Shown here: in pieces, positions 36,301 through 51,300 of the stretch
Position numbering within the stretch: position 1 is the stretch's first letter
Layout: each line of letters opens with the position of its first letter
Source of the DNA: Puffinus mauretanicus
Taxonomy: Eukaryota; Chordata; Aves; Procellariiformes; Procellariidae
Direction of reading: 5' to 3'
NCBI GenBank assembly: GCA_023333565.1
Contig: JAJKFH010000668.1
Span: forward strand, 124,001-188,000
Length of the DNA: 64,000 bases
Position numbers and translations under genes: made by a program
Notes under the pieces: generated by a model
Seen by the model: the letters and a program-made list of their open reading frames with translations, nothing else
Databases searched by the model: none
What the model was told of the DNA's origin: nothing

Positions 36301-39300
36301 TTGTCAAGTCAGATGAGTCAGGCTTTGAGAAAATTGAATCAAAATTTAAAGAGTGGCAGAAGCAAAAAGGAAAGTTGAACCATCTTGATAAAGGTAAGTT
36401 TTAAAATTATTTTTGACATAGCCATGTTATCTGATTATGTTTAAATAAGACATTGAATATGCCAGTGTAGTTCATGTAATAGAGGTACATTCTTTAATGT
36501 TATGGTGTAACATGTTATACATGCCATGGATTTGCTTAGTTAAGTTAGAATCCTGTTTGTGCACAGCAAGGAACAAAGTGAAGGCTTCTCTTATGCCTGC
36601 ATCCTCTGTGTGGTGGTGTGCAGGTCAGCTATGTCCATACTCTGCTTCTTCTGTATTACTTAAGATCCTCTGACTGCAGGACTCTTGCATGGAGAGAGGG
36701 ACAGGCATCTCTGTTTCAAAAACCTGTGTAATCAAATCATGTATCAGTTGCTTCTTAAAAACACTTACCTCTGTGGTAAGTGTAAAACCTCATTGGCTGC
36801 AGCTCTTCTGAAATTTTGCTGTTGCTTTTGTGTGTTGCTTCCACTTCAATCTACCCTCCTTCAGTTTGCCAGTAAGTAGTTTGAAGGGATTGCAGAAGGT
36901 TTCTGTAATGCCACAGAAGCATTTCAGTGTTGTCTTTGCTGAAATCACTGCAATGATGGAGCTCTGTTCGTCCATCAGCATTTGTTTGATCCCTGGGGCA
37001 TCACTGAAATCACTTCAAGGATTAACTGATTCCCCCCCTTCAGAAGCAGATGTTCTTTGTGATTGCTTGATAACTTAAAATAATGCTGTGGAACTACAGT
37101 TTTGTGATCTACTGACTTTATGAAATGACATAGTCATAGAAACGACATTCAGGTGGAGATAGAACTACTTTGTTGGTGTCTGTTCTGAAAGCTGTGCTCA
37201 CAGGAGAGCTTGCTGGCTGAGCTTCTAAATTAGACATGATAATTTGAGCTGGAAAACTTTTTAATCTGAGGTGTAAACTTACTCATTCTAGCCATATATG
37301 TACAAAGAAGGTAGGAACGGTACTCCATCCAGTTTGTAAGGTATTTGAAGATTACAGTCCTGAAAAGCTGCCAGCTCTTGTCATACTTTGGGCAGTATGT
37401 TACCAAGACACCAGTAGACCTTTTCAATGTTCTGTTATTGACTGGAATGTCCCAAGATGGGATAATTCTCAGACAAGTAGCAAAAGCACCTATAACTTAA
37501 AACACTGCTGAGCAAATTGTCAAAGATAACTTACAGTGGCCTCTTGGTTGTCTTCGTGCTGTAGGTGTTCCCACTTGCTAAGTCTAACTTTGAAATTGAG
37601 GACTTTGTGAAAGTATATATCAGTTTGCTCTACTTCATTGTTTTAAAAGGCAGGGTGCTGGCGCCTTTTTTTAGGATTTTCTCACAGCCTTAATTTACAT
37701 ATTAAGGGTACTCACACCTGCTTCTGTTAATCGTTCTGAGGTCTTTGTTATATTTAGGTTCTGTAACTTAAGAAGTCCCCAGATGTTCTCATGGCTTACT
37801 ACTTGAGCACTGTACTGCCTGATGGTCTTGGTTTTAATCAGGATGGTAATTGTAGTAGCCTTTCCTGGGCTTCACATTTAGCCTAGTCTGCAGGCTCTTT
37901 GGTTTAAAGTGTGTGAATTTGTTTAGGAAACTCATTACGATTCTGGTATGGGGCTCTTGATGCACAGCCTTCTGGAATGTCCTGCAGATGAGAAACACAT
38001 GATTTAAGACTTATTTCTTCCCATAATTTCATTGCTGTCTGAAAAGGAAGGAAGTATGGCCTTAAGATGGAGGCACTGTATTTGAACTCTAAGGTACTGG
38101 TCTGATCCCTGCAGTTGCCCCTTTCTAAGTAATTTGATCACGATCACTCTCTGTATCTCCTTTCCCTTTCTTTAATTTGCCTAGATAGCACTATCTCTTT
38201 AGGCTGTAATGGTCTCTGAGCAGGACTGACTTACTAGAAAGAGTATGAACTATGATACGTCATTATTCTTTAAAGTTGCATTTCAGTGGTTGAAAAAGTC
38301 TCAGAATAGTTTAGGTGCTGAATAATCTTGTAGTTTCTTGGTTAAGTTGGGCTTTTTTTGAAAGATGATGCTTCTGGGAAAAAAGTACACTTCTGTGGCA
38401 TTTGAGAAGTTAATTTTTAAAACAGGGTTTGCTAGAGTGTGATACAGGCTGACTGCATAGAAGTGATTTGTGATCAAGCCAGGATCTTTGCCATGGGAAC
38501 AGTAATTATGGCTTAGGGCAGCAGGCCAAGAATGTTGTGAGGAAATTCCAGTCCCCTCCTATGGCTTTAGTTAGAGGCTGCAACAAGCTGGCTCTTGTGG
38601 CCTCTGTAACAGGCATGATCACACATGTAAGCCACATGTCGGTAGCAAGGTACATGGATGTCTTTTGGCAAGCATCATGTCAGCTGGATTTGGTAAATAG
38701 CTTGATCTAATCTGTGTTAATGTTGCACACAGGTTTTATGCACCTGTGTCTTCAATGTATAGATAACTGTCCTTTGCAGGGTAATTGGTAAACCCGCTGG
38801 CTGGATTATGAGAACTGTTTAAATCTGTATTAAGTTTAACAGGAATTTAAGCTATTGATTGAAGCACAGATGCTAAGCAAGATTGCTACCACAGGCTTAT
38901 CAGCTATTAGATCTGTTTAAAGCAGTTTCTCCATCACATCTAAACTAATTTTTTATGTGGAAGCTAGCTCAAATTACTTGCACTTGGAAAGGAAATGAGC
39001 TGTGACTCCTGTTGTAGATGGAAATGAAATTGTGTGAGACTTTCTAGAAAATGATCAGTTAATAAAATGGTTGTAGAAAATATTCTATTTTAACCTCAGG
39101 CCTACTTTGCCCTCAGTCTGTGATGATTTAAAAAAAAATAGCAAAAATATTTAACGTGCATGAATTTATTCAACTTTATCTTTTTAATCCCACAAGTGTA
39201 GGGATAGACTCTGATCTCTGAGTCACTGACATCAGTTTCAAGTATTGTCAAAGTAGAAAATGTAGATGTGCTGGTGCCCCATTTGTTGTCATCTCAACTA

Positions 39301-42300
39301 GCAAGAAGAGTAAGCATTATTTAAGTTCAAATTCTACATTATTTTGGTATAGCTGTCTTCCAGGCTTCATATGAAAACTTGTTGAATACTGTGCTTAGTT
39401 CAGCAAGTGTGTTTTGGTAATCCCGGTGTAATGATTGCTTGGTGTTTGCCAAAGCAGATTGTAGTTATTACACAACTGCAATTTAGATGAGATTGAATTA
39501 GTGTGGAGTTCCTTCTAAACCTGCATGTTCAATCTGCCATTTTACGGATTGGGCACAAAGTGTTCTTTCATAGGTTCCATTTTCCCAAAGTGACTCATCC
39601 AGCAGTATTTCTTTCTGATAGCGTTTGTATTAAGCTTTACCAAGGACCTGTCTGCTCCACTGCAATGATTTAAAAAGCTCAAGGTTGACTACTAGTTAAG
39701 TTTCAACTTGGGAACAGTATATCATAAAGCTTGGGTGTGTGCTACCCTACAAAGCCAGAATGACTGCGTTACTGCAGTACTTGGAGTTTAGGAATTTTGG
39801 GCTATTTAAAATGGCCACACCTTTTATTTGCTCAAAGGGCAGGTTTGTTTCACAGGGTGTCTCCATAGTAGCAAAGACTGAGAAAGTCAGTCAGGGAGGG
39901 GCTGATGAGATGAGTGGGTTGAGGATCCGGCTTCGCTCTAAAGCCAGTGTGTGCTTGAGCTCGTAACGCATCTTATTGCAAAATCTCACGTCGGGTTGTG
40001 TGAGCAATTGCTTTAATGTAATGCTTAAGTTTCTGGTGTCTTGTAGGATCTCAAAAATCTATCTGTATACTACAGAAGTAGTACCAGCTATTGTGGCAGT
40101 ATATATGGTAGGAAAATAATTTTCCAGTGCGCTAAATTCTTTGCAATGCTCTGACCAACTAACCTAGTTTCAAAGATGCTGAAAATGTTTGTGTGTGTAC
40201 CCAGTATGCTATTGTGAATCTTAGTGGGAAGTTTACCACGCTGGCTCTTTTGTAAAGGTGTTAGACTAAATCTTGTCCAGACAAGAGTGAGGTTACAACA
40301 ATTTAAAAAACCTTAAGTGGTAGGTGGCAGATGTTTGCTGACCCTAGCTGAACAGAGCATAGTTTAAAAAAAAAAGTATGTACTCTGAGCCTGCCAGAAA
40401 GGCTAATGCCTCCACCACAGATTCATTATATCAATGTAATATGCTGACTACTGGGTTGGATTTAATTTGATAAATGATACAGGGCTGCAATGAGCAATTT
40501 GGTGAACTAAAATGATTTCTTCCCCCCACCTCTTGCTGTTGATTCTGATTGGATGGTAAATTGTGTGTCTTAATCAGGGCGCAGCGGAGGGGTGAGTGAC
40601 ACACTGAGCTTGTAGCTGCTGCTTACAGACCGGTGGGACAGCAGGATCACACCTCGCTTAGCAGCCACCAGGCTGCAGTCTTCAGGATCCTGAAGTTATT
40701 TTGTGTTGATCTTAACTTTCCAACTTTCTAGGATTGAAGGAGGATGCAGTTGTATTGTGTGTTCTTCAGAGATGTTTTCACAAAAAAGTTGACTCATGCT
40801 TTCTGTTTGTGACCCAAATTGGAAGGTTTTACTCTTTAAATGACTAAAGAGTGTTGGAGGCGGGGATGTGGGGGGGTGTGGGGTGGAAAGAGGGGCATGC
40901 GGGGGTAGCATAAGGGAGCCTTGCTGGAAGTGAGTTTTCTGTGGAAGACAAGGAAAACTGGCATCCTTCTTCCTACTAGTTTAAATTTAGTTCCATTCCT
41001 AGCTCTTGAATCTCTTGGCAAAAAATGTTGGAATGTAACATGAGTGTGAATGATGATGTCATCAGACTGGATTTCTCTTATTAGGTTCTTCACAAAGTGA
41101 TTTGAGCTGTGAACTGAAGTATCAAAGTACATTCTTCCATTCCTCTGGGATTGAACTCATACAGAGCCCTTGAAGCATACTTCAGAAACGCTCAATTCTT
41201 TCTGTGCTCCAAGAAATTTTTTTGCTTGTTTTATCAGAGCAAAGAGTTTTCATGAGCATCTCAATGATTTGTGTGTCATTTTGTGTGGTAAAATATTATG
41301 GTGGTCTTTTACTGGGTCCAAAATCTTTTTACAGATGTAGGGAAAGTGAAGTAGAAGAGCGATGCTTGCATGCTCTGGCCAGGTAGAGTTACAAGACTGC
41401 GGATAGTGGGGTTTTTATCTGAACTTAAGAAAAGCAGACGAAGGACTTGTAACAGTACAGATTTTTCTGGGTTTATTTTCAGAGGGGGGTTTTCCAGGTG
41501 CAGCTGTGTTACCTGCTGTGCTTTTTGTAAATGCATGTTAGCTGATGGCCTGTATGCCTCCTAAATCTATCTTTTTCCTCACAAGAAAGAGGGATACTGC
41601 TGTCCTTCATCTGTTTAAAAATTGTTAGAGCAGTGTAAGGTGCTCCATCTCCAAAGGCAGAGAATGCTGCTGCTATGTAGGATTTCCTCAGTGAGCCACA
41701 GGAAGAAATAGTTTTTTGTAGATCTTGAGCTTGGCTAGCCTGTAGCTTGCTGTCCTTTCTAGTCGTTGGCCTCTTCCTTCCCATATACCCTGGCTTCTTG
41801 CCATTGCTTTAAGTTTGCTTTCTGCCTGTAACTTGCTTTCTGAAAGGTGATTAATATCACCTGTTTGTCTTGAAATTAATATTTTTAAGGTTGTGCAGTT
41901 TGTATTTGTTTCTAGCCTTTTGCACAGGCAGAATGCAGTTGATTTATTGTAATCCATTTAAAATAAGTGACTGGATCTTAAGTAGATAAAGGATTATATA
42001 GGGCAGCTGAGAATTTCTGTAATACTTCTAGGTGTGGTGGTAGAAGTGGTGACAATCTCTGGCTTCTGCCCAAACTACAGTAAAGTTCAGGTAAAATCCT
42101 AGTGAAAATGAGACAATCTATAGTTTTCATATGACTTAGAAGTTGCTTTTTAAGCTGTGAACACCTAGACTAATTCAAAATTCTTATAACTTATTTGTTA
42201 AAACTTTAAAGCAAAAAAAAAAAGGCTTTGAGTTTGGGGGGTGGTCAGAAAGGTAACTTGGAAGAAATACGAAATATTAGAATTCTACCTTGCAGCAGAC

Positions 42301-45300
42301 TTCCTTTCTCTAATTCAGAAAAGGGAACTAAAGAAGTATTGATAGCAAGACTACACGGAGCATGGGTGTTTTATTAAATTAATGCAGCTTGAGCAATAGA
42401 CCTGTTGTAGCCGTGAGTGTCGCAGACAAAAGGAGGCTGCTGTCATAGAAACGCTCCCAGGCAGTGTTTTACCTGGTAGTAGTATGTGTGCCAACTGGTG
42501 ATTTTGGTGGCAGAAACAGCCTTACCCTGGTCTATGTAAGATCTGGCAGTGTAACTTCAAAAGTGGTATTTGTTTTCTATAAACAGGAAGAGGAGATTTG
42601 TTAGCTCAAATGAAGAGTTTTATGTAGAGCAGTGTTACTGCTAGCACACTGTTGCTTCTGTTAATCTTGTCATAAAAATACCAGCTGCAAAAGAATTAGC
42701 TAAACAGAAATGTCAACATAAATTAATGCCTCTTGTGAGCAGGAATGTGAACTTCAGAATCTGAAGAACTGCATCTCGAAGGAAGGACAGCACAGCTGGG
42801 CCTCCCCGTGGTAGTTGGAGAATAAAAAAGGTAGAAAAGTAGTGTTGTGGGTTGATGCTGGTGAGCAGCCGAGCACCCACACAGCCGTTTGCTTGCCTCT
42901 TCCCCTTCCCTGGGTTTGCATAGTTTTAAACTTGAATAAAACAATATAGTACTTCAGAATCAATAGCTTTTGTACTGGCTTTTCCAATATAATTGAAAAT
43001 ACCCAACGGATACGTTTTTAGTGAGAAACTCCTAATAAACCCTTTAAAACAACTAGGTTCACTTTGCTTCCTCTGGCTCTACTGAATTAGGATACTTGGT
43101 ATGGAGCAGCTGAATTTATAACATGGTTTTAAAGCTTACTCATAGCTTTTAACCTGTACAGAAAGAAAAGACATCAGAGTCTGGAAAGAGATTATGGCAA
43201 TCGCTGCGAGTGTGAAGACAGGTGATGAATACAGGCACCCGCTGAAGTTCCCAATACCGAGTGCTGATTAATAGAGCGCTTGTTTTCAGTTTGCCTCAGG
43301 TTAGGTCATTCCAAAAAGCAACCGTCAATAGAGATTTCTTGTGGTTATCCGAGATCAGCTCCAACAGTAACAAGGAAGAACAAGCGCTGATGAAAAGTTG
43401 TAGTCGATGCAACTCCCTTCCGTTGCGGGAAGCTTGCCAGCGCTGGTTTGTACCTGTGTGAGGATGGCAGCAGCGTGTCACCAGTGTAAATTCTTGGTAC
43501 ATTGGGTATGCTTCTCTTCGGTTTGCACTTTAAAAGCCATTCTTTTAAAGGGAGTCTGCGTGGAATAATTTTGGTGTAACTGTATGGTGCTAGGTATGTA
43601 CTGTCTGTAAACTTCCTTGTGTAGAGAAAAGACCTTGGAATAATTGTAGTTTTCCAACTACTGCAGTCTTCCCTCTTGGTTTGCATGTACTTCCAGCTGG
43701 GAAGCTTACAAATTGACCGCTGCTTCTTTTGATGTCGAACAATCATCCCCCTCTGCCTCCTGGCTCTGGTCACAGCGGGCAGTGTAGACCGTCTCCAAGA
43801 TAAGAGGGGAGTGTATTTGAAATTGCGCTTTGATTAAAGAGACATCGGTGCGGGGAAACGAGAAGCAGTGAGCATTCCTTGTCACAATGCCCTACAAGTA
43901 AATTTTAAAATATGTGAGAAAATGTTTATTTTAAACAAGCCATTAGGAAAGTTAAATTCAGGGAATTTAAATTCTTTCCATAATAGTATAAATGTTTGTT
44001 TTTCCAGTTTATAGTTTCCTAGTGTTGCCTCCATGAGAGCCAAATATGTGGCTTGTTCTCCTGGCGTTTCCATGATGGATTGCAAGGGCTGCCCAAGTAT
44101 GCTTGCAGAGATGCATTGATTCATACTGGGAGTGCTGGAGCTCTGTATCTTCAGAAACTTACAAGTTGTTATTTAAGAACATTTTTTACAAGTTCAAGGC
44201 CCATTAGGGCTAGATGCAAGGGGTTTCATGAGGCCAGTGAACTTGTCTGCATTGGTAGGGCTTTTTTGTTTGCTTTTTGGGTGGTTCTTGTAAATAGCTG
44301 CCAGTTGTATTCCAGGCCACAGAAAGTAAAGCTGTACCTGGAGTGTTTGCAGCGGTTCAGGCACAAGAGCATTTTTACTGTAAACTTGTGGATTTTTTTA
44401 GCCTTGGAATTATGCATTAATTTGAGTCATCAAAAGGATGGGATCACAGTCTAATAGCCTCCCAGACTAGCTTGCCTCTTGCTGTACTCAGGAATCCAAG
44501 TGCTAATTAGAACAGCTGTTAAAAGGCCTGTTCCTAATTACTAGACCCTGTTAGAGGAAGGAGACCTTGCTGGGTGCCCATAGCCTTTGTGGAACCTGGT
44601 CAGGGCTTGCAGGTGACCAGCAGCAGTACATGAACCGCGGGTTTGGAACCTGGCCTAATTTCTCGTATTCAGGACATCAAAGTCCTTGAGCCTGTCTTTG
44701 AAGAGCTAGCAGTGAGTAGTCAGACAAGAAATTCAAGATTTGAGGGGGAAAGAAAAAAACCAAAACCTGTGTCTGTAATTCGGTGTTCTGGGGCTCCTGG
44801 TGTGACCTACTTTCCAAGCTGTTTGCTGGGGAAGTTGAGCAGAGGGCTTTTGTTGTCGCGCAGATACTGTTACTGCAGGTGCCACCAGATGTAGGGCATG
44901 GTGGAAGATAGAGTTTCCTGGTGGCCACAGTGTGAAGCAGGGTACGTTTCCATCGAGATGGGTGGGAGTTGGCCAAGGCAGGGATGAGCTCTGTTCTTTT
45001 TTTCTGTTGATGAAAGCCTGTTAGTGTGGCATTTCTAAGAGGAGTAATGTAGAAGATTACGAGAAAACGCTTTTATATGTTAGATTTATATTACCATGTT
45101 TGCTCACAGTTTACAATGGGATTTGAAGTCTTCTATGTAACTTGTTTGAAATTAAGCCATACTGATTTAAGCTGTATTATGTATGTAAGTATAGATTGTG
45201 CTTAGAAGTAATTTGTAGTCTTGTTTGCTTTTGTCTTGTACTGTTTTTCATACCTCCTACTTGGGTTAGGCTGGTCTTGGTCAGTTGAGGTGATTTGGGT

Positions 45301-48300
45301 GATTTTACAGGGAATGCTGTAATGAACTGAAACACATACATTGCGTACAGTAATCTATTCCATAGATCAGTTTAGCTTTATTTGCAGGGAATGGAAGTGT
45401 CAGGCTCCTGCAATTCAACAACTGTATGCGAATAGATGGAATTATATCTACAGCTACTAAAAAGCCTGGAATACATGCATTTCTAATTCTGCAATGCCAC
45501 TTTATTTAGGTAGCCTAATTCTAGTAGGAACAGCTCGTTTTAGAATTTTTTGTCAAATGTTTTCTTCCTCCACAGAGTTGAAATGCACAGTGCTGCAGTA
45601 AGAAAAATCAAAGAATCGAGATGTTAGGATACACTGTGCTTCTCACAGCTTTTTGTTTTGCAGGTAGCCATGTTGACTTTAATGTAGAGCAGCTCCTAGT
45701 GCGAAAGGCAATAGAGGATGGGATTACAAAGATTTTGTACCTGTGGTACTCGGGTTTCTCTCTTCAGAATGCTAGTCTGTCTTTTGACTTAAATGCACTT
45801 ACGGAGACTTTATGGTACTGTTGTCCTAAAGTTGTTGCTGCTATTCTGGGGATTGTGGCTAGAAAACAACAAACCAGTGGTCAGACTATTTTCTACTAGA
45901 ATCCAAATTATTATATGTGGACCTATTTCTGCTGTAAAATTTGAAAAGTAGCTTTTTGCTAGTAGCTTTACTTTCCTGATCTGCCCTTTTTTGGAGTAGG
46001 GAGGGGAAGAGATCCGTTTCTTCCAGGTCTCAATTTCTCTAAGTTGCATCTTCTGCTTGTAACTGGAAAATAGACATCTTTGGTTCATAATTGCCAAGTC
46101 ATACACTAACAGTTTTGGTCAGCTTCTGATAACTTGTCTTTTGCTGAAGACTTCCTTACCCCTGGTAACCCACAGTAAAATAATCTTTGTCCTCTTGATG
46201 AATGCCAGGAGGCCTATCTGTCTTGCTATTCCTGATCAACTACAGTGTTGCTCTAGCTTAACCTAAAAAAAACCCATGATCTTGTCTGATACGAGTAGTC
46301 AGAAATCTGTTTTGTTAGATGCAATAAGAGAATGTGAATATCGATGCACAACACTGCATTTAGTGGCTTCAGGCAACTCGGCAATGCTTCAACTCCTAAG
46401 ATTCCTAATGCCTAGCTGAAAAGAGATACTGGGTAGTGCTACTCAGTTACTAAATTGGATCTTACTTATATTTAATTTATGATGGAGGTGAGGTTCACTG
46501 CCCACTCTCAGTATATTTTCACTTACACTTCTGTTCAACTTCTCTGCACCTTAATCTTAATTGTTCTGCTTTAGGAGTACCTGAATAGAATTTAGTAAAA
46601 ATGCTGTCAGTTTACCTTTCGTCTTTTCTTTTCCAGCGGGGATCTGACGAGCTTTTCTCTACTTGTGTTACTAACGGACCCTTTATCATGAGCAGCAACT
46701 CTTCTTCTGCAGGTAATATTGCCTATAAAAAAGAATAGCAATTGATAAGTATTGCAAATACTATGAGGAGGTCTGGTTTTTCCCACTTGGTCTTAATTTT
46801 AGAATGTCTTCATTTTTAGTACTTATTAGGCTTTTTGTAGGACAGTGCTGAAGAATAATAAACTTCTGCCCTATACCCTTAAAAGGTTAGCAGACAATAA
46901 AATTGTTGCAGGACAGCTGCTAAAATGATTTTACAGAATTAGAACATGCAGGTTTTGCTGTGAACTGTTATACTTGAAGCACAGTGGAATTTCATGTAGG
47001 GTTATTTTGGCTGTATGTAGTAGTTTGCTGCTATTTGGGAGTCTTATACCATCTAGAGGTTAGTAATCCCACCCAAAATAGTATCCTTGGGTGCTCGGTC
47101 CAGATTTTTGCCCCCTGTGCTTCTCGATGCCTTTGAATTGTCTTACTTTGAGCTACTGTTGTCTTTTGAGTCCCTTCATGTTCTGCCTGTGGCCGCCCTG
47201 CCAGGCTGTATCAGCTCATGTCTTTGGTGTTGTGCTGCTGACAGCCTTTACCGTATGTGTAATCCAGCTGATCTGACATTACATTTTGGTTCATATTTGT
47301 TTTAATATCACTTGCTTTAAGATGCCCCCTTCAAACTGCTTCATTGCCAAGAATACCAGTCAAAATGAAAAGGAATAAAGCAGCAATCTAGAATTAGTGG
47401 CTCAGACCCACACAAAGGAGAAATGTGGGTGGGTGGGTGTGTACTGTAAACAAGCTGTAAAACAGCCACTGGAGAGTTGATTCCATTGCAGTGGCATTCA
47501 GCTACGTCACTCGCATCGTGTAACTTCAAAAAAAAAAAGAAAGAGTAAAACCATGTGGCTTCAGACTCTAGTTAAATGAGACTATGGAATTTCGCTGTAA
47601 TACAGAGTACTAACTGGATGGGGAGCACAAACTGTGTGTCAAAAGAGGTAAGGGTGTGCGTATTCTTTCAAACCCACTCTAATAAGCAGTAACTCTTGCT
47701 TTTTACAGCTAATGGAAACGACAGCAAAAAATTCAAAGGTGATAGCAGAAGTGCTGGGGTCCCATCCCGAGTAATCCACGTCCGTAAACTACCCAGTGAC
47801 GTCACGGAGGCAGAGGTCATTTCTTTGGGCTTACCTTTTGGCAAGGTCACCAATCTTCTAATGTTGAAAGGAAAAAATCAGGTATTGTCTGTATAATTGA
47901 AAGCAGGGATTATGTCAAAGACTTGATGAGTTTGTCATCAGTAAACCAGATCCAAGTTGTTTAAACAACTGTCATGTATTAGGAGTCAATAACTTCTGCA
48001 TACTATTATTTTACTTTTCCATGATTATCCCATGAGCTGTAGAAAATACTATTTTCAGACTGTACAAGGAGCTAAGTCCGTAATTATAGGTTGTCACTTA
48101 TAATTAGCATTATGCCTGGTTTTTAAATTACAGACCAGGTAAATTATTTGGACAGCAGTGACATCAGTTGGCCTTTTTCACTCAAGCCAGCTTGACAGTT
48201 GAGTAACCACCAGTGTAACTTTGCATATTAAGGACACCTTTACAGATACAATAAATTAGCTGGGTAAAGCTAAAACACTCTTGGGTAATGCAGAAGGTGT

Positions 48301-51300
48301 GCACTAATTGGGTAACTAAAATTGTCCTCCAAATTAAGGAGTAAAAAAGCAAGCCAACTTTAATCATTGTTTAAAATACCATGTCTTTAATCTTAATTAT
48401 GAAAATGTGCCTCTGATATATTGCGTGGTGTGACTATATGTAAGTACTTAATGTAATGACTTGCTACAATCCCTTGCGTTTTTGTTTTGAAGTAGAGAAG
48501 ACCATAAAGGTATGGAACAGTGAGTGGGCTTACTGCTCTGTAGAGAAGTATAGAAAGCTACTTAATATGATAAGTGTTAAGAGTCTGGATCACTGCTGTA
48601 TTCTTGTGTTCTTGCAAACACTTCTGTCACTGCTAGTTTCCTAAATATATGTAGCATGGAAATGTTAGGATGAGACTGAAACTTTACATACGTTAAGTCA
48701 GTCTGGACAGTGAAGATCCTCATTTGTGCTGCGTACAGGTGGTTCTTAAACAATTCTGTGTACAAAAAACTTGAGTGTAAATGCAGTTGTGAAAATCAAA
48801 TACAGTTACAGGAACTGGAAGTTCCTCCTAAGGTTATCAGTCGCGTAATGCTGTTGTCAAGTGTTAATGCTGTCTCCTAGCGTGAGCTGCTTTGATAATA
48901 TGTCAATGTTGGGTTTGACTTCTGCGCAGGCTTTCATAGAAATGAATACGGAGGAGGCAGCCAACACCATGGTAAACTACTACACCACAGTCACTCCAGT
49001 CCTTCGAAGCCAGCCCATCTATATTCAGTTCTCCAACCACAAGGAGCTTAAGACAGACAACTCTCCAAACCAAGCAGTTAGTTTTTCTTTACATTGTCAT
49101 ACTGGTGGGAGGGACAGACAGTTCTCTGCTACTGTTTTGATTTGTGCTGTTGCAGGTGTAGGCCTCGCAGGGTTTTGAGATTTGGTTTAACTATCAAAGT
49201 GCTAAACGGAGCATACTAGCTTCTAGCTTATGGAATAAGGACTCCTATAATAGCTTTTATCCAAAGTCTCGGCAGACTGTTAAATGAGCTGCTAAAATGG
49301 CCTTAATGTCAGGGGAAGAAAATGCATAGAGACTATGAGATCATGAGAAGTGGTGTTTTAGCATTCTTTAGTTAGAACCAGTAACTGAATACCTATCTAA
49401 AGACTTGATTAATGTGTAGTGCTTTAGGATGTTTGTTTCTAGTATTTGAAAGATTTATATAAAATGAAGCTCTGATGGGGCAAAACTTGTCTTCAGTAGA
49501 GCACAATCTGATAAGTGCTAGCTTTGAGGCAGTTCTTAAGGCTTTGGGCTGTCTCGAGTTTCTGTGCAAGCACGCTCTGCATAGGGTAAAAAGTTCCCTT
49601 TTTCGGCTCAACTGCTCTTGGCAATCTTTCAGGACAGGAACACTGGAAAGAAGTTCAAGTTACTTGTGCCTCCTTATCAGGGATGGCTGCCGAGTACATC
49701 CAGTTGGCCTCCTCTCACTTTTCAGGCTGACTTTCATCAGGATCAGAGCATCTAATGCTGTGCAGATGAAATGCTACTATTTGGTGCATCTAACAAAGCC
49801 AGAATCTGATGCACAACAGTGAGCACGTCATAATGTTGTATGCGTGGGGGGGACTCTGCAGGAAAACTCCAAGTCAGTTTTCACTTCTGGATCCCTATAG
49901 CAGATGTGCATTAATCTTTCAGTCTTGTCGGCTTCTGTAGTATTCTGGAGATAGTGTTTCACCCCGGAAGGGCCTAGTTTTTCCTTTTTTCTAAACAATG
50001 GAATAATTTTGCTGCATCAGTAGATGCTGAGCAAAGTTCTAGCAGTAGCATAAGTACTTCATATTTTACTTAGTTTGTATTTTTTCATTGCTCTTACTGA
50101 TTGGGGTGGTCTGTATTGTCCGTGTTTAAAATATGCTAAAGTCATTGCATCCCCATCATTAGGAACAGTAAACTGCTTTCTGTTGTTCTGCTAACTGTTG
50201 AGTTCTGCTAGTAGTTTGCTCAAGAAAAGCTGAATGTGTGTTTTTGCAAGCAGGAGTGTTGGTCTAACAGAATGTTTGGTTCTGCAGCGTGCCCAAGCAG
50301 CTCTGCAAGCAGTGAATTCTGTTCAGTCTGGAAACCTAGCGCTGTCAGCCTCTGCTGCAGCAGTAGATGCAGGAATGGCGATGGCTGGCCAGAGCCCTGT
50401 CCTGAGGATCATTGTTGAGAATCTCTTCTATCCTGTCACTCTAGATGTTCTCCATCAGGTAAAAAATGTTGCCACAACTTGATTGTCCTGGAGGAAGGGG
50501 TAGCAACAAATAGTGAATTGTTGTATTTGCAATATGTGTTCTAACAGTGTGTAGTTTTTATCTATATAATTCAAGTTCTGAACATACCTGTCAAATTTCT
50601 ACTTGCTGGAGACCCTGACGCCTACACAAGATTCTTCTGTTTTTGGTCCCAGTCTGGCTAGACTTTAATTTCCAGAGATTTGATTGCTCATCCATTTTAA
50701 TTGGATTACAGTCTGGTGCAGTGCAAGGGACAAATATTTGTGTTTTCAAGGTAGCTCTGCAAGTTCTGTTTAGGGTTTAGCAGAAGTAGCTGCTACATGT
50801 CCTTGTGTTGAAGGTAGGGGGGAACAAATACAATATCAAGGAGTTATTTAGGCGGTAGCCTATTTGGAAAGTTCATGTTGTCTGCTGTGGTTGCTTAACT
50901 TAATCTTCATGTTTAAAATGCAAGCTTGACTGCATTTAAGAATCCCTGAAATTCTTGGAAAAGTTCCAGTTTGTGAAGGTGTATGTGAATCTTCCTGTGT
51001 AAGAATTCATAACAAACAAAAACTTTATTAAGGGGGCAGTTCAGTCACCCTGATGTTTTCGTAGTCTGATGCCATGATGCAAGTTAAACAACGCCCACGG
51101 TGTAGTTTAAAGCCTTAGATTTTTAAGCTGGAAAGCCAACAAGGTGAAAGGCTAACTTTTGCTGTTTCTGCTTCTAATAATGGAGGTCAATATGAAATGA
51201 ACTTACTGGAAATGAGATAACAAGATATGCAAATATTATCTTGCAGATTTTTTCCAAATTTGGTACAGTCTTGAAAATAATTACATTCACGAAGAACAAC

